The notes under the pieces are model-generated. The model made no database searches. It saw only the letters and a list, made by a program, of their open reading frames with translations, and was not told the DNA's origin. Shown here in pieces: positions 7,934 through 16,381 of a DNA stretch of 32,075 nt; position 1 is the stretch's first letter, and each line of letters begins with the position of its first letter. The stretch lies in the NCBI GenBank assembly GCA_937129385.1, contig CAKZNC010000095.1:1-32075 (forward strand), written 5' to 3'. A program made the position numbers and the translations under genes. The DNA is from an uncultured Bacteroidota bacterium (GTDB lineage Bacteria > Bacteroidota > Bacteroidia > Bacteroidales > GCA-2748055).

Positions 7934-9016
7934 ATGAAAAGGATCATTTCGGGACTCATTTTTGTGTCGATCATTTTTTCAGGTTTTTCACAATCAAAAA
8001 ACCCAAGCATATCGTTTGAAAACACCACCCATGATTTTGGAACCATCAGGGAAGAGGCTGGCAAAGTAACGCACAGGTTTGAATTTGTCAATACCGGCGG
8101 GGGTCCGCTGCTGATACAAAATGTATCTGCCACTTGTGGGTGTACAGCACCCGACTGGACCAAACAACCTGTACCTCCGGGAGGAAAGGGGTTTGTTGCA
8201 GCTACCTATAATCCTGCAGGGAGGCCCAATGCATTCACAAAGTATCTCTATGTGGATTCCAACGCCGAACAGGGGAGGGCGAAGCTAACGATCAAGGGAG
8301 TCGTCACACCAAAGCCCAGGACCATCGAGGATGATTACCGGTACAGTATGGGAGGCTTACGGCTGAAGGCCAACCATCTTGCCTTCGGGAATGTGAAGAA
8401 TGGCGATGAGAAAGATTACCGTCTGGAGGTGATCAATAATTCAGATCAGAAGCTCATGGCTGGATTTGAGCGGGTGCCTTCACACATGAAAATGAAATTT
8501 GTCCCGGAGACCCTGAAGCCAGGAGAAAAAGGGTATATAATTGCCACATATGATGCGGCGGAAAAGGGAGACTGGGGAATGCTGATCGACAGGGTCAATG
8601 TGCGTGTCAATGGCAAATCAGACAGGAACTATCGCCTGGTCGTCTCGGCAAATATCATCGAGGATTTCTCGGGTATGTCTGCTGCTGAGCTGGCCAATGC
8701 CCCACAGGTTACTGTCGATGATGCAGAGGTGAATTTCGGTAAGCTTGAGCAAAATGAAAAGTTCGAGCATGACTTTGTTCTTACAAATACGGGGAATTCA
8801 ACACTCTATATCAGGAAGATCAAGGCCTCCTGCGGTTGTACAGCAGTACAACCCGAGAAAAAGCAGGTTGAACCGGGTGAAAGGGTAAAGATCAAAACCA
8901 TTTTCAATTCAGCCGGCAAACGTGGCAACCAGAACAAGAACGTCACGATCATCACCAACGATCCAAAGAGAAGTAACCTGATCCTGCGGATCCGGGGCGA
9001 GGTGGTTGTGAGCTGA
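7934..9016 (+). CDS. Secreted DUF1573-repeat protein
   Basis: A 360-residue exported protein of unknown biochemical role. The signal peptide MKRIISGLIFVSIIFSGFSQ supports ATG 7934. The mature protein has DUF1573-type Ig-like units. Unit one begins ISFENTTHDFGTI and contains CGCTA at C68-C70. The last begins VNFGKLEQNEKFEHDF and contains CGCTA at C300-C302. Each CGCTA is followed by a K-x-V-x-PG stretch. A middle unit (about 130-230) has the same fold pattern but lacks the cysteines. The paired Cys-Gly-Cys motifs could form vicinal disulfides or bind metal (inference). DUF1573 proteins are abundant in Bacteroidota envelopes. The gene is followed by ppk1 on its own promoter. Confidence 0.88.
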   Translation: MKRIISGLIFVSIIFSGFSQSKNPSISFENTTHDFGTIREEAGKVTHRFEFVNTGGGPLLIQNVSATCGCTAPDWTKQPVPPGGKGFVAATYNPAGRPNAFTKYLYVDSNAEQGRAKLTIKGVVTPKPRTIEDDYRYSMGGLRLKANHLAFGNVKNGDEKDYRLEVINNSDQKLMAGFERVPSHMKMKFVPETLKPGEKGYIIATYDAAEKGDWGMLIDRVNVRVNGKSDRNYRLVVSANIIEDFSGMSAAELANAPQVTVDDAEVNFGKLEQNEKFEHDFVLTNTGNSTLYIRKIKASCGCTAVQPEKKQVEPGERVKIKTIFNSAGKRGNQNKNVTIITNDPKRSNLILRIRGEVVVS

Positions 9017-9018
9017 TC

Positions 9019-9051
9019 TTGACCTTCAACTCAGCGAATTTCTTATCTTTG
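9019..9051 (+). promoter_or_regulatory. Promoter of ppk1
   Basis: TTG at 9019-9021 and TATCTTTG at 9044-9051 form a Bacteroidota -33/-7 pair with a 22-base spacer. The -33 element begins three bases after the stop codon of the DUF1573 gene, so ppk1 can be transcribed independently. The leader to ATG 9084 is about 26 bases. Confidence 0.65.
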
Positions 9052-9083
9052 TTATCCGGGACAAATCCGGACAATGAGTTTAT

Positions 9084-11159
9084 ATGGCCAATTACGAATA
9101 CTTCAACCGGGATATCAGCTGGCTGTCTTTCAATTACAGGGTATTGGAAGAGGCGATGGACCGTTCTCTGCCTTTATATGAGCGGATCAAGTTCCTGGCC
9201 ATATACTCGAATAACATGGAGGAATTCTATTCTGTCCGTGTAAGCTACTACAAACAGATGCTTCGCCAGGAGAAGCGATTCCCGGAACATATAAAGCGGG
9301 TGCAGCCTGCCAGGGTGATTCATGAGATCAACGAAATCGTATCAGAGCAGCAGGTGATCTTTCACAAGGTTTTCGAGGATGAGATCGTGCCAGCCCTGAA
9401 GAAAAGCAAAATACAAATCGTCGGTGCCACGGATCATTTCTCAGATGAGGAAGAGGCCTTTTTGAGGGAGTTGTTCTTTATCGAGGTGCTGACCCAGATC
9501 CAGCCTGTACTTTTACTGAAGCACCGGATCAGGCCGTTTTTGCAGACAGGCAATGTTTACCTGGCACTTGAGATGGTGATCAGGGACCGTTTTGATAAGA
9601 AGACCGGAAAGCGAAGGGAGCAATACGGCATTATTAAGGTGCCACTCGACAGAAACCTCCCCAGGTTCATTGAGTTGCCTCCCCATGACGGGCACTACAA
9701 AATCATGTTTCTCGAAGACCTCATCATGCGGCATGTTGAGGCGATCTTCCCGGGATACATTGTAAATAATTTTTATTCTATCAAACTTACCAGGGACGCA
9801 GACCTGGAATATGACGATTATGAAGGGGAGGATCTGATCGATGTCATCGAAGACCTCCGTAAGCACAGGTCCCTGGGTAAACCCAACCGGTTCCAATATG
9901 ACCGCAGAATGCCGGACAAATTGCTCGACTACCTGGTCAAATCGTTCTACCTCGACAGGGACATCCTGGTGAAAGGTGGAAGCAAACATAATTTCAGGGA
10001 TTTTTTCAGTTTCCCCAATCCCCGGAGCCCGGAACTGGAGATCGAAAAGTGGCCGCCACTTCCAATTCCTTCCATCGAGGAGCACGAGGGATCCATTGCA
10101 AGCCTGATCCATGACCGGGACCTGATGCTAAGTGTTCCTTACCAGCGGTACGATTACCTGATCGATTTTCTGAGTGAAGCTTCACGTGATCAGACCGTGG
10201 AAGAGATCAAGACCACACAGTACAGGGTGGCAGAAAACTCAACAGTGATCAAGGCACTCATTAATGCCGCCGAGAATGGTAAAAAAGTGACCGTTTTTGT
10301 TGAGTTGAAGGCACGATTCGACGAAGAGGCCAACCTTGAGTGGGCATCTGAGATGAAGAAAGCTGGTATCAGGATCCTCTACAGTATTCCGAAGTTGAAA
10401 GTTCATGCCAAGATCGCATTGGTGATCAGGCAGGAGGAGAGTGAGATCGGAGACCAGGTCTACCTGGGTACCGGGAATTTCAATGAGAAGACTGCCAAGC
10501 TTTACGGGGATCATGGTCTGTTTACCTCACATATCGGTATCGTCAATGAGGTCAAAGACCTTTACAAGCACCTGGAGGATCAGACTTACCAGTGTAAATT
10601 TGACCATATCATGGTGCCCGGTTTCAATATGGTGGATCAGTTTACCAGCCTGATCAGGCAGGAAGTAAAAAATGTGAAAGACGGAAAAGACGGGTACATC
10701 CTACTGAAGATGAATGGATTGCAGGACATTCCCCTTGTAGAGGAGTTGTATCGTGCCAGTGAGGCCGGCGTGGAGATTGATATCATCGTTCGCGGGATAT
10801 GCATCTTGAAGCCCAACCAACCCTACAGTAAGAATATCAGGCTGATCAGGATCGTGGATCGCTTCCTCGAACATGCACGTGTTTTCGTGTTCCATAATGA
10901 TGGAAAACCGAAGATATTTATGGGGTCGGCCGACTGGATGAAGCGAAACCTGAATCGACGTATTGAATGTGTGTTTCCCATCTATGATGAAACCCTGAAG
11001 GAGGAGCTCCTGGATGTATTGAACATCCAGCTTTCAGACAATGTAAAAGCAAGTGCCATCGATGAAAACCTGCTGAACGTGCGGGTGTGCAATGAACTGC
11101 CTGACCTCCGCTCACAGCTGGCTACATACGAGTATTTCAAGGAAAAATACGGAATGTAG
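9084..11159 (+). CDS. ppk1: Polyphosphate kinase 1
   Basis: Reversibly transfers the gamma-phosphate of ATP to inorganic polyphosphate. The 691-residue length is normal for the family. The N-terminal domain has the hallmark NRDISWLSFNYRVLEEA (residues 8-24) and SNNMEEFYSVRV. The phospholipase-D-like catalytic half has His441 in KVHAKIALV, aligned with the autophosphorylated histidine, and His597 in LEHARVFVF, the second catalytic histidine. GTGNFNEKTA and GSADWMKRNLNRR are also present. The protein is cytoplasmic or membrane-associated. It has its own promoter (9019-9051). The stop lies two bases from the stop of the convergent thioredoxin gene. Confidence 0.97.
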   Translation: MANYEYFNRDISWLSFNYRVLEEAMDRSLPLYERIKFLAIYSNNMEEFYSVRVSYYKQMLRQEKRFPEHIKRVQPARVIHEINEIVSEQQVIFHKVFEDEIVPALKKSKIQIVGATDHFSDEEEAFLRELFFIEVLTQIQPVLLLKHRIRPFLQTGNVYLALEMVIRDRFDKKTGKRREQYGIIKVPLDRNLPRFIELPPHDGHYKIMFLEDLIMRHVEAIFPGYIVNNFYSIKLTRDADLEYDDYEGEDLIDVIEDLRKHRSLGKPNRFQYDRRMPDKLLDYLVKSFYLDRDILVKGGSKHNFRDFFSFPNPRSPELEIEKWPPLPIPSIEEHEGSIASLIHDRDLMLSVPYQRYDYLIDFLSEASRDQTVEEIKTTQYRVAENSTVIKALINAAENGKKVTVFVELKARFDEEANLEWASEMKKAGIRILYSIPKLKVHAKIALVIRQEESEIGDQVYLGTGNFNEKTAKLYGDHGLFTSHIGIVNEVKDLYKHLEDQTYQCKFDHIMVPGFNMVDQFTSLIRQEVKNVKDGKDGYILLKMNGLQDIPLVEELYRASEAGVEIDIIVRGICILKPNQPYSKNIRLIRIVDRFLEHARVFVFHNDGKPKIFMGSADWMKRNLNRRIECVFPIYDETLKEELLDVLNIQLSDNVKASAIDENLLNVRVCNELPDLRSQLATYEYFKEKYGM

Positions 11160-11161
11160 GA

Positions 11162-12250
11162 TCAGAGAAGCTCTTCAAGCTTCTCCCTGAGTTCATCTTC
11201 AGAAAGATTACGTGCAATGATAATTCCGTTTTTGTCGAGCAAAACCGTGTGCGGTATTGACTTTACCGCATAAAGGTCTGCTGCCTTGGAATTCCAGTAT
11301 TCGAGGTCCGACATATGGTTCCAGGTCAGGGTGTCAGCTTCAATGGCCTCCAGCCACTTTTCCCTGTCACGGTCGAGAGATACCCCGACGATATCGAATC
11401 CCCGGTCATTGAACTCCCTGTATATTTCAACAACGCCTGGATTGGCTCTCCTGCAGGGTCCGCACCAAGAAGCCCAGAAATCGACGAGCAACACACCATC
11501 GCCTACGTAATCAGAGAGGCTTACCATGTTGCCTGTGGTGTCGGGCAGTTCAAAATCGATGTATTCACTTCCCACCTTTACGCTTTTCATTTTCTCAAGA
11601 TAGTCTGAAAGAAATGCATAATAAGAGGTTCCGTGGAGTTCAGGTCCGAAACCTTCAAGTGCACCTTGGAGCTCAGTATCGGACATCCCGTGGAAACCAT
11701 TTCTCAGCAGGTAGAGGGTAACAGGTGAAGAGGGATTGTCGGCCATGTAAACAGAGTCGTACGCTGCCTGTTTTTCACTTGCCTCGTAATAGGGTTGGAG
11801 GATCACCTGGAGGCTGTCCTGATCGACACCGGCACCTCTTGCCTGGTAATATACCTCGAGTACGCGCGATTTTTCCTCTTCGAACGGTTTGGTGCCATCC
11901 TTATATATGTTGAATTCTGCCTGCGGACCGGCATCCACGTCGATATTGACATCCTCGAATGTGCCATAGACCGAATAATTGAAATTGTCCATGAATATCG
12001 GTAGAGACTGGCGGTTTCCGGATTCTCCCAGGTACATCATTTCGGGTGCTTCTATGACACCTGCAAGTTCGCCGGTACCCGTTGAATCCAGGACCACAGA
12101 GTCAAGTGTGACCATTTCTCCGTCGACATATTGTTTCAGGGCAACACTGGCATTTGCCAGGTCTTCCATTTGTATTTTAATCTTGTAACCCTCTTCGTTA
12201 TTGCAGGCAATCAGTGCAATTGCCATGAGAAGAATGATGCTTTTTTTCAT
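11162..12250 (-). CDS. TlpA-like thiol-disulfide reductase lipoprotein (DUF4369 + thioredoxin)
   Basis: A periplasm-facing lipoprotein of 362 residues. The signal peptide ends in a lipobox (LIA-C16). Residues about 20-110 form a beta-rich domain like DUF4369, common at the N-terminus of Bacteroidota TlpA proteins, followed by a helical linker. The thioredoxin domain occupies about 226-362. It has the active site W262-C-G-P-C266, the strand LLVDFWASW before it, and a cis-proline in KSIPHTVLLD. It probably keeps exported or cytochrome-maturation cysteines reduced; the partner is not in the window. Its promoter element is at 12283-12290. The 3' end abuts convergent ppk1 with a two-base gap and no terminator, so the transcripts may overlap. 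Confidence 0.93.
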   Translation of the reverse strand: MKKSIILLMAIALIACNNEEGYKIKIQMEDLANASVALKQYVDGEMVTLDSVVLDSTGTGELAGVIEAPEMMYLGESGNRQSLPIFMDNFNYSVYGTFEDVNIDVDAGPQAEFNIYKDGTKPFEEEKSRVLEVYYQARGAGVDQDSLQVILQPYYEASEKQAAYDSVYMADNPSSPVTLYLLRNGFHGMSDTELQGALEGFGPELHGTSYYAFLSDYLEKMKSVKVGSEYIDFELPDTTGNMVSLSDYVGDGVLLVDFWASWCGPCRRANPGVVEIYREFNDRGFDIVGVSLDRDREKWLEAIEADTLTWNHMSDLEYWNSKAADLYAVKSIPHTVLLDKNGIIIARNLSEDELREKLEELL

Positions 12251-12282
12251 AATGTGGTATTATCTGATGGTTTGTAAGGAAG

Positions 12283-12290
12283 CAAAAATA
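12283..12290 (-). promoter_or_regulatory. -7 promoter element of the TlpA-like gene
   Basis: Minus-strand TATTTTTG matches TAnnTTTG, about 32 bases upstream of ATG 12250. No TTG is present at the expected -33 distance. Confidence 0.5.
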
Positions 12291-12344
12291 CGATCTTTTT
12301 TCAGGAACACCAGCTGCCAGCTCTTAAAAAAGGTTAAGGTGGGT

Positions 12345-12362
12345 CTGAACCGACCCGTTCAG
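12345..12362 (-). terminator. Possible hairpin downstream of meaB
   Basis: CTGAAC (12345-12350) and GTTCAG (12357-12362) form a six-bp stem with a six-base loop, 23 bases past the meaB stop. A T-rich stretch follows only about 15 bases later on the minus strand, so it is a weak terminator at best. Confidence 0.3.
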
Positions 12363-12384
12363 CTCAATAAAAAAGCCAGCAGTA

Positions 12385-13482
12385 TTATTTGCTTTTTTTA
12401 CGGTTGAAATAGTTCTCCAGGAGTTCGCTGGCCGCTGCAAAACTACTCACCTGGTCGGTTTTAATCAGCTCTTCAAGCTCATCCAAACGATTCCTGGTCA
12501 CCGGATCATTGAAAAACCTGCTTTTCAGTCCCTCCTGGAGCGCCTGGTACATCCAGAAGGAATTCTGTTCCGTGCGTCGTTGGGTAAAATAGTTGTTCTG
12601 ACCGGCATGCTGACTGTAGGCTTTGATCATCTCCCATACCTCCCTGATGCCGGTACCTTCCAGGGAGGAGCATGTTTTTACCTGGGGAGCCCATCCTGAC
12701 GGCGGAACCGGATAAAGATGAAGGGCATTCACAAATTCAGCCTTTGCCCTTTCAGCCCTTTCAATATTGTCGCCATCGGCCTTGTTGATCAGCAGCGCAT
12801 CGGCCAGTTCCATGATCCCTCTCTTCATTCCCTGCAGTTCATCTCCGGCACCCGGGATCATGAGCACAAGAAAGAAGTCCACCATGGAATGCACTGTTGT
12901 TTCAGACTGTCCCACCCCTACTGTCTCGACAATGATGGTGTCGAACCCTGCAGCTTCGCAAAGGATAATCGACTCGCGGGTCTTCCTGGCCACCCCACCC
13001 AGTGTACCACCTGATGGTGACGGCCTGATAAATGCATTTTTTTCACCTGCCAGGGTTTCCATCCTGGTTTTGTCTCCCAAAATTGATCCGCCTGATCGGA
13101 CACTACTTGGATCAATAGCGAGAACTGTGATCTTATGGCCCAGATTGAGCAGGTAGCTTCCGAAATATTCAATGAAGGTGCTTTTGCCTGCTCCCGGTAC
13201 GCCAGTGATGCCGAGCCTGAGAGAATTTCCGGCATGCGGAAGACATTTTTTGATCAGTGCCTGGGCAATCTCCATGTGCCCGGGAAGAGAGCTTTCAACA
13301 AGTGTGATGGCCCTTGAAAGTGCATTGGTGTTTCCCGATCGGAGACCGCTGAACAGCTCATCCGGATCGATGACTGTTTTCCTTGACGACCTGATCTTTT
13401 CAATTGCCTGTTCATTGACCGGTGAAGGTTGGTTCACCCCGCGGGCCACATTCAGTGCAGATCTTTTTTTCTTGCTTGCCAT
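12385..13482 (-). CDS. meaB: Methylmalonyl-CoA mutase-associated GTPase MeaB (ArgK family)
   Basis: G-protein chaperone that loads and protects the B12-dependent methylmalonyl-CoA mutase. That enzyme acts in the succinate/propionate pathway of Bacteroidota. The 365-residue product has the P-loop GVPGAGKS (94-101), a DPSS switch element, the DKTRM and RPSPSGGTLGGVA stretches, ETVGVGQSE (the family's conserved switch), and NKADGDN as the guanine-recognition motif. The N-terminal 50 residues are basic and variable. It is cytoplasmic. The mutase genes are not in this window. The GTPase reads away from the divergent prolyl oligopeptidase. Confidence 0.96.
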   Translation of the reverse strand: MASKKKRSALNVARGVNQPSPVNEQAIEKIRSSRKTVIDPDELFSGLRSGNTNALSRAITLVESSLPGHMEIAQALIKKCLPHAGNSLRLGITGVPGAGKSTFIEYFGSYLLNLGHKITVLAIDPSSVRSGGSILGDKTRMETLAGEKNAFIRPSPSGGTLGGVARKTRESIILCEAAGFDTIIVETVGVGQSETTVHSMVDFFLVLMIPGAGDELQGMKRGIMELADALLINKADGDNIERAERAKAEFVNALHLYPVPPSGWAPQVKTCSSLEGTGIREVWEMIKAYSQHAGQNNYFTQRRTEQNSFWMYQALQEGLKSRFFNDPVTRNRLDELEELIKTDQVSSFAAASELLENYFNRKKSK

Positions 13483-13669
13483 TCCTGTTTTTTACCGGAA
13501 GTAAAGTTAATGAATTTAATACTGGATGACAGGAACTGACTGCATACTATTTACCGAGGTGTTCGCGGAGTTGTATTTCTGAAGGATATTCCATATTATT
13601 GCTATACTTACCACTTAGACCCTGAATACAGCCATTTTTAGGGCATATTCCTATTGTAAAAATTTAAAA

Positions 13670-15838
13670 ATGAGAAGCTTAATACTTTGTTCGCTGATTC
13701 CAGCAATCTTTCTTTCCGGGTGTGGAAGGGATGACCGTCCTGCGCTTGCCCCGGTCAAACCGGTCACGGATACCTACTTTGGCGTGGAGATCCGGGATCC
13801 ATACAGGTACATGGAAAACATGGATGACACCCTCTTCCTGAACTGGATGAAAGCGTATGCTGATTACTCGAAGAAGGTGATTGACGGGATCCCCGGCAGA
13901 AGTTCATTGATCGAATTGTATACTGAATTTGACGGGCGTTCCTCCGACAGGGTTTATGGACTCAGCATCTCTGAGAACGGAAGGTATTTTTATCTCAAGA
14001 TGACACCGGAAGATGAATTCGGTAAGTTATACTACCGGGACGCTTATGAAACGGAGGAGGTGCTTTTGTATGATCCGGCTGACTTCCAGGGGGAGCCTGG
14101 TATCACCTTTGTGATCGGGACCTACAAGCCAGACATCGTTGGAGAAACGGTGTTGGTAGGACTGGCACCAAACGGATCTGAAAGTCTGACCGGTATCATT
14201 ATAGATGTGGAATCTGGTAAAGTATTGGATGACAGGCTACAGCGGGTGTTTGGAGGCATTACATGGCTCGGAAAGGGGAAGGGGCTTTTGTACGGACAGA
14301 CCAATTCATCCAATGTGCACGATCCGGATAGAATGCTCAATACGAAGATCTATCATCACAAACCTGGCGATCCGCAGGAAGCGGATGCGATAGTGTTTTC
14401 ATCTAAGAGCTATCCCTCCATTGAGATGCGACCGGAAGAGATCCCTGTGATCATTTATGACAATGATGAAGATGATTATTATCTCTTGCTCAGTACAGTT
14501 GACAGGTACCTGAAGTTGTTTTATGCCGATCCCGGTGCATTCAGCCGGAATATGCGTTTTGACTGGACCCCCCTAACAAGGAGTGAGGACAGGATCCAGG
14601 ATTTTAATGTAAGAGGGGATGAACTTTACCTTTACACGGCAAAAGATGCTCCAGGGTTTGAGATCAGGAAAACATCCAAAACAGCTCCTGATATTGATGG
14701 TGCAGAGATGGTTGTGGCAGCACCTGAAAACGGGATGATCTCAGGTTTTTCCTTTACAAGTGAAGCCCTTTATTATAAGCTGAAGATTAATGGCGTGGAG
14801 GAGCGGTTGTTCAGACTTCCAAATGGGGGTGATTCGGCCATGGAGATCGAGCTGCCTGCAAAGGCCGGATCACTGGGTCTTCGTACGCGTGGTTATAAAC
14901 ATGATGATATATGGGTGGGAATCACAGGATGGACCATGGATGGCATGCGTTACCGGTATGAGGCGGAAGCAGACCGTTTTACAGAGGAGCCTCTATCCTC
15001 GATGGCCGCTTTCCCAGAATATTCCGACCTCGTGGTGGAAGAGCTGATGGTTCCATCACATGACGGTGTAAGAGTTCCTTTATCAGTAATCTATCACAGG
15101 GGAACAAAACTTGATGGTACAGCACCTGCAATCATGACTGGTTACGGAGCCTATGGTATCTCACACCAGCCTTCGTTCAATCCGTATACGCTTTCATGGA
15201 CGCTGCAGGGTGGGGTTGTGGCCATTGCGCATGTCAGGGGTGGAGGTGAACTCGGCGACTCCTGGCGCCTGTCGGGTTACAAGCAGAGCAAACCCAATAC
15301 GTGGAAGGATTTTATCGCCTGTGGCGAATACCTGGTAAATAATCAATATACAGCAAGCAAGGCGCTTGCCATGTATGGTGGCAGTGCAGGGGGAATCCTC
15401 ATCGGGAGGACGATGACCGAACGTCCTGACCTGTTTGCCGCTGCCATGCCTCTGGTGGGGCTGATGAACCCACTGCGCGTGGAGCAATCACCCAATGGTC
15501 CTGTGAATACACCGGAATTTGGCACAGTGGAAGATTCCTCGGAATGTATGGCACTGATCGAAATGGATGCCTACCTGCACATTGAAGATGATGTGGATTA
15601 TCCGGCCACGTTGATCACTGCCGGGTTCAATGATCCCCGTGTGATCGTTTGGCAGCCAGCTAAATTTGCAGCCAGGTTGCAGGCTGCAAATGGTTCCGAA
15701 GCCCCCATTCTTTTTGATGTGGACTATACATCAGGTCATGGTGTGGGTGATACCAAGAGCAAGAAATTCGAGGACCTGGCCGATATTTTTACTTTCGGAT
15801 TATGGCAAACGGGTCATCCCGATTTTCAGCCTGAATAG
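13670..15838 (+). CDS. Prolyl oligopeptidase-family serine peptidase, lipoprotein (S9A)
   Basis: Cleaves peptides, probably after proline or basic residues, outside the cytoplasm. The 722-residue product starts with a lipoprotein signal (LSGC near residue 18). It has the S9A N-terminal segment (DTYFGVEIRDPYRYMEN), a seven-blade propeller region (about 70-420) and an alpha/beta hydrolase domain. The catalytic residues are Ser572 in YGGSAGG, Asp655 in FNDPRV and His690 in SGHGVG. GYGAYG and HVRGGGELG are also present. The family is usually cytoplasmic; the lipobox form is common in Bacteroidota and implies scavenging of peptides in the periplasm (inference). No clear promoter was seen in the 187-base divergent gap to meaB. 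Confidence 0.94.
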   Translation: MRSLILCSLIPAIFLSGCGRDDRPALAPVKPVTDTYFGVEIRDPYRYMENMDDTLFLNWMKAYADYSKKVIDGIPGRSSLIELYTEFDGRSSDRVYGLSISENGRYFYLKMTPEDEFGKLYYRDAYETEEVLLYDPADFQGEPGITFVIGTYKPDIVGETVLVGLAPNGSESLTGIIIDVESGKVLDDRLQRVFGGITWLGKGKGLLYGQTNSSNVHDPDRMLNTKIYHHKPGDPQEADAIVFSSKSYPSIEMRPEEIPVIIYDNDEDDYYLLLSTVDRYLKLFYADPGAFSRNMRFDWTPLTRSEDRIQDFNVRGDELYLYTAKDAPGFEIRKTSKTAPDIDGAEMVVAAPENGMISGFSFTSEALYYKLKINGVEERLFRLPNGGDSAMEIELPAKAGSLGLRTRGYKHDDIWVGITGWTMDGMRYRYEAEADRFTEEPLSSMAAFPEYSDLVVEELMVPSHDGVRVPLSVIYHRGTKLDGTAPAIMTGYGAYGISHQPSFNPYTLSWTLQGGVVAIAHVRGGGELGDSWRLSGYKQSKPNTWKDFIACGEYLVNNQYTASKALAMYGGSAGGILIGRTMTERPDLFAAAMPLVGLMNPLRVEQSPNGPVNTPEFGTVEDSSECMALIEMDAYLHIEDDVDYPATLITAGFNDPRVIVWQPAKFAARLQAANGSEAPILFDVDYTSGHGVGDTKSKKFEDLADIFTFGLWQTGHPDFQPE

Positions 15839-15929
15839 CAGGATTTGTTTTTTTATGGTCTTCAGGAACTGATGAACTGTATTCTCAATACTTGAAATCC
15901 GCTTCTCTGCTGCGTACCCTGTAGGTATA

Positions 15930-15971
15930 ATTACATTTTTAGTAATTAAATTACAAATATAGTTGCATTAC
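15930..15971. promoter_or_regulatory. ATTAC repeats: candidate repressor operator before the BlaI-like gene
   Basis: ATTAC occurs at 15930-15934, 15950-15954 and 15967-15971. The first pairs with GTAAT at 15942-15946, giving a dyad ATTAC-N7-GTAAT. A further dyad, ACTAT/ATAGT with a four-base centre, lies at 15970-15983 between the -33 and -7 elements. BlaI/MecI-family repressors bind AT-rich dyads over their own promoters, so this is a plausible autoregulatory operator. The exact site is inferred. Confidence 0.45.
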
Positions 15972-15993
15972 TATAATAATAGTTATATGTTTG
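15963..15993 (+). promoter_or_regulatory. Promoter of the blaI-like / M56-M23 operon
   Basis: TTG at 15963-15965 and TATGTTTG at 15986-15993 form a Bacteroidota -33/-7 pair with a 20-base spacer. Only four bases (TTGC) separate the -7 element from ATG 15998, so the message is predicted to be leaderless or nearly so. Confidence 0.65.
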
Positions 15994-15997
15994 TTGC

Positions 15998-16381
15998 ATG
16001 AAGGAACTGACAAAGGCAGAAGAACAGGTAATGCAGTACCTCTGGGACCTTGGAAAGGGGTTTCTCAAAGATATCGTTGAGGAATTTCCGGAACCACGTC
16101 CGGCATATACAACCATTTCAACAGTGATCAGGGTGCTGGTCAAAAAGGGAATTATCGGTTTCAATACATACGGTAAGGCCCATGAGTATTATCCAATGGT
16201 AAGCAGGAAGGAGTATTTCCGCGCGCATGTAAATTCCATGATCACCGACCATTTTGGTGGATCAGTGGTTGATTTCGCGAGCTTTTTTACCGGTAACGAG
16301 GATGTGGACCTGACTGAGCTGGAGGAGATCAGGAGGCTTGTCGATCAAAAGATCCGGGAGATCAGGAAGGAGGAAGAATGA
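15998..16381 (+). CDS. BlaI/MecI/CopY-family transcriptional repressor
   Basis: A 127-residue winged-helix DNA-binding repressor. The N-terminal domain has the family opening LTKAEEQVMQYLWDLGKGF, a recognition-helix region PAYTTISTVIRVLVKKG (about 35-51) and the wing sequence GKAHEYYPMVSR. The C-terminal half mediates dimerisation and, in characterised systems, is cleaved or released when the M56 sensor is activated. It overlaps the M56-M23 gene by four bases (ATGA), so the two are translationally coupled. Dyad repeats over its promoter (15930-15983) suggest autorepression. No beta-lactamase lies next to it, so the regulon is unknown. Confidence 0.93.
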   Translation: MKELTKAEEQVMQYLWDLGKGFLKDIVEEFPEPRPAYTTISTVIRVLVKKGIIGFNTYGKAHEYYPMVSRKEYFRAHVNSMITDHFGGSVVDFASFFTGNEDVDLTELEEIRRLVDQKIREIRKEEE

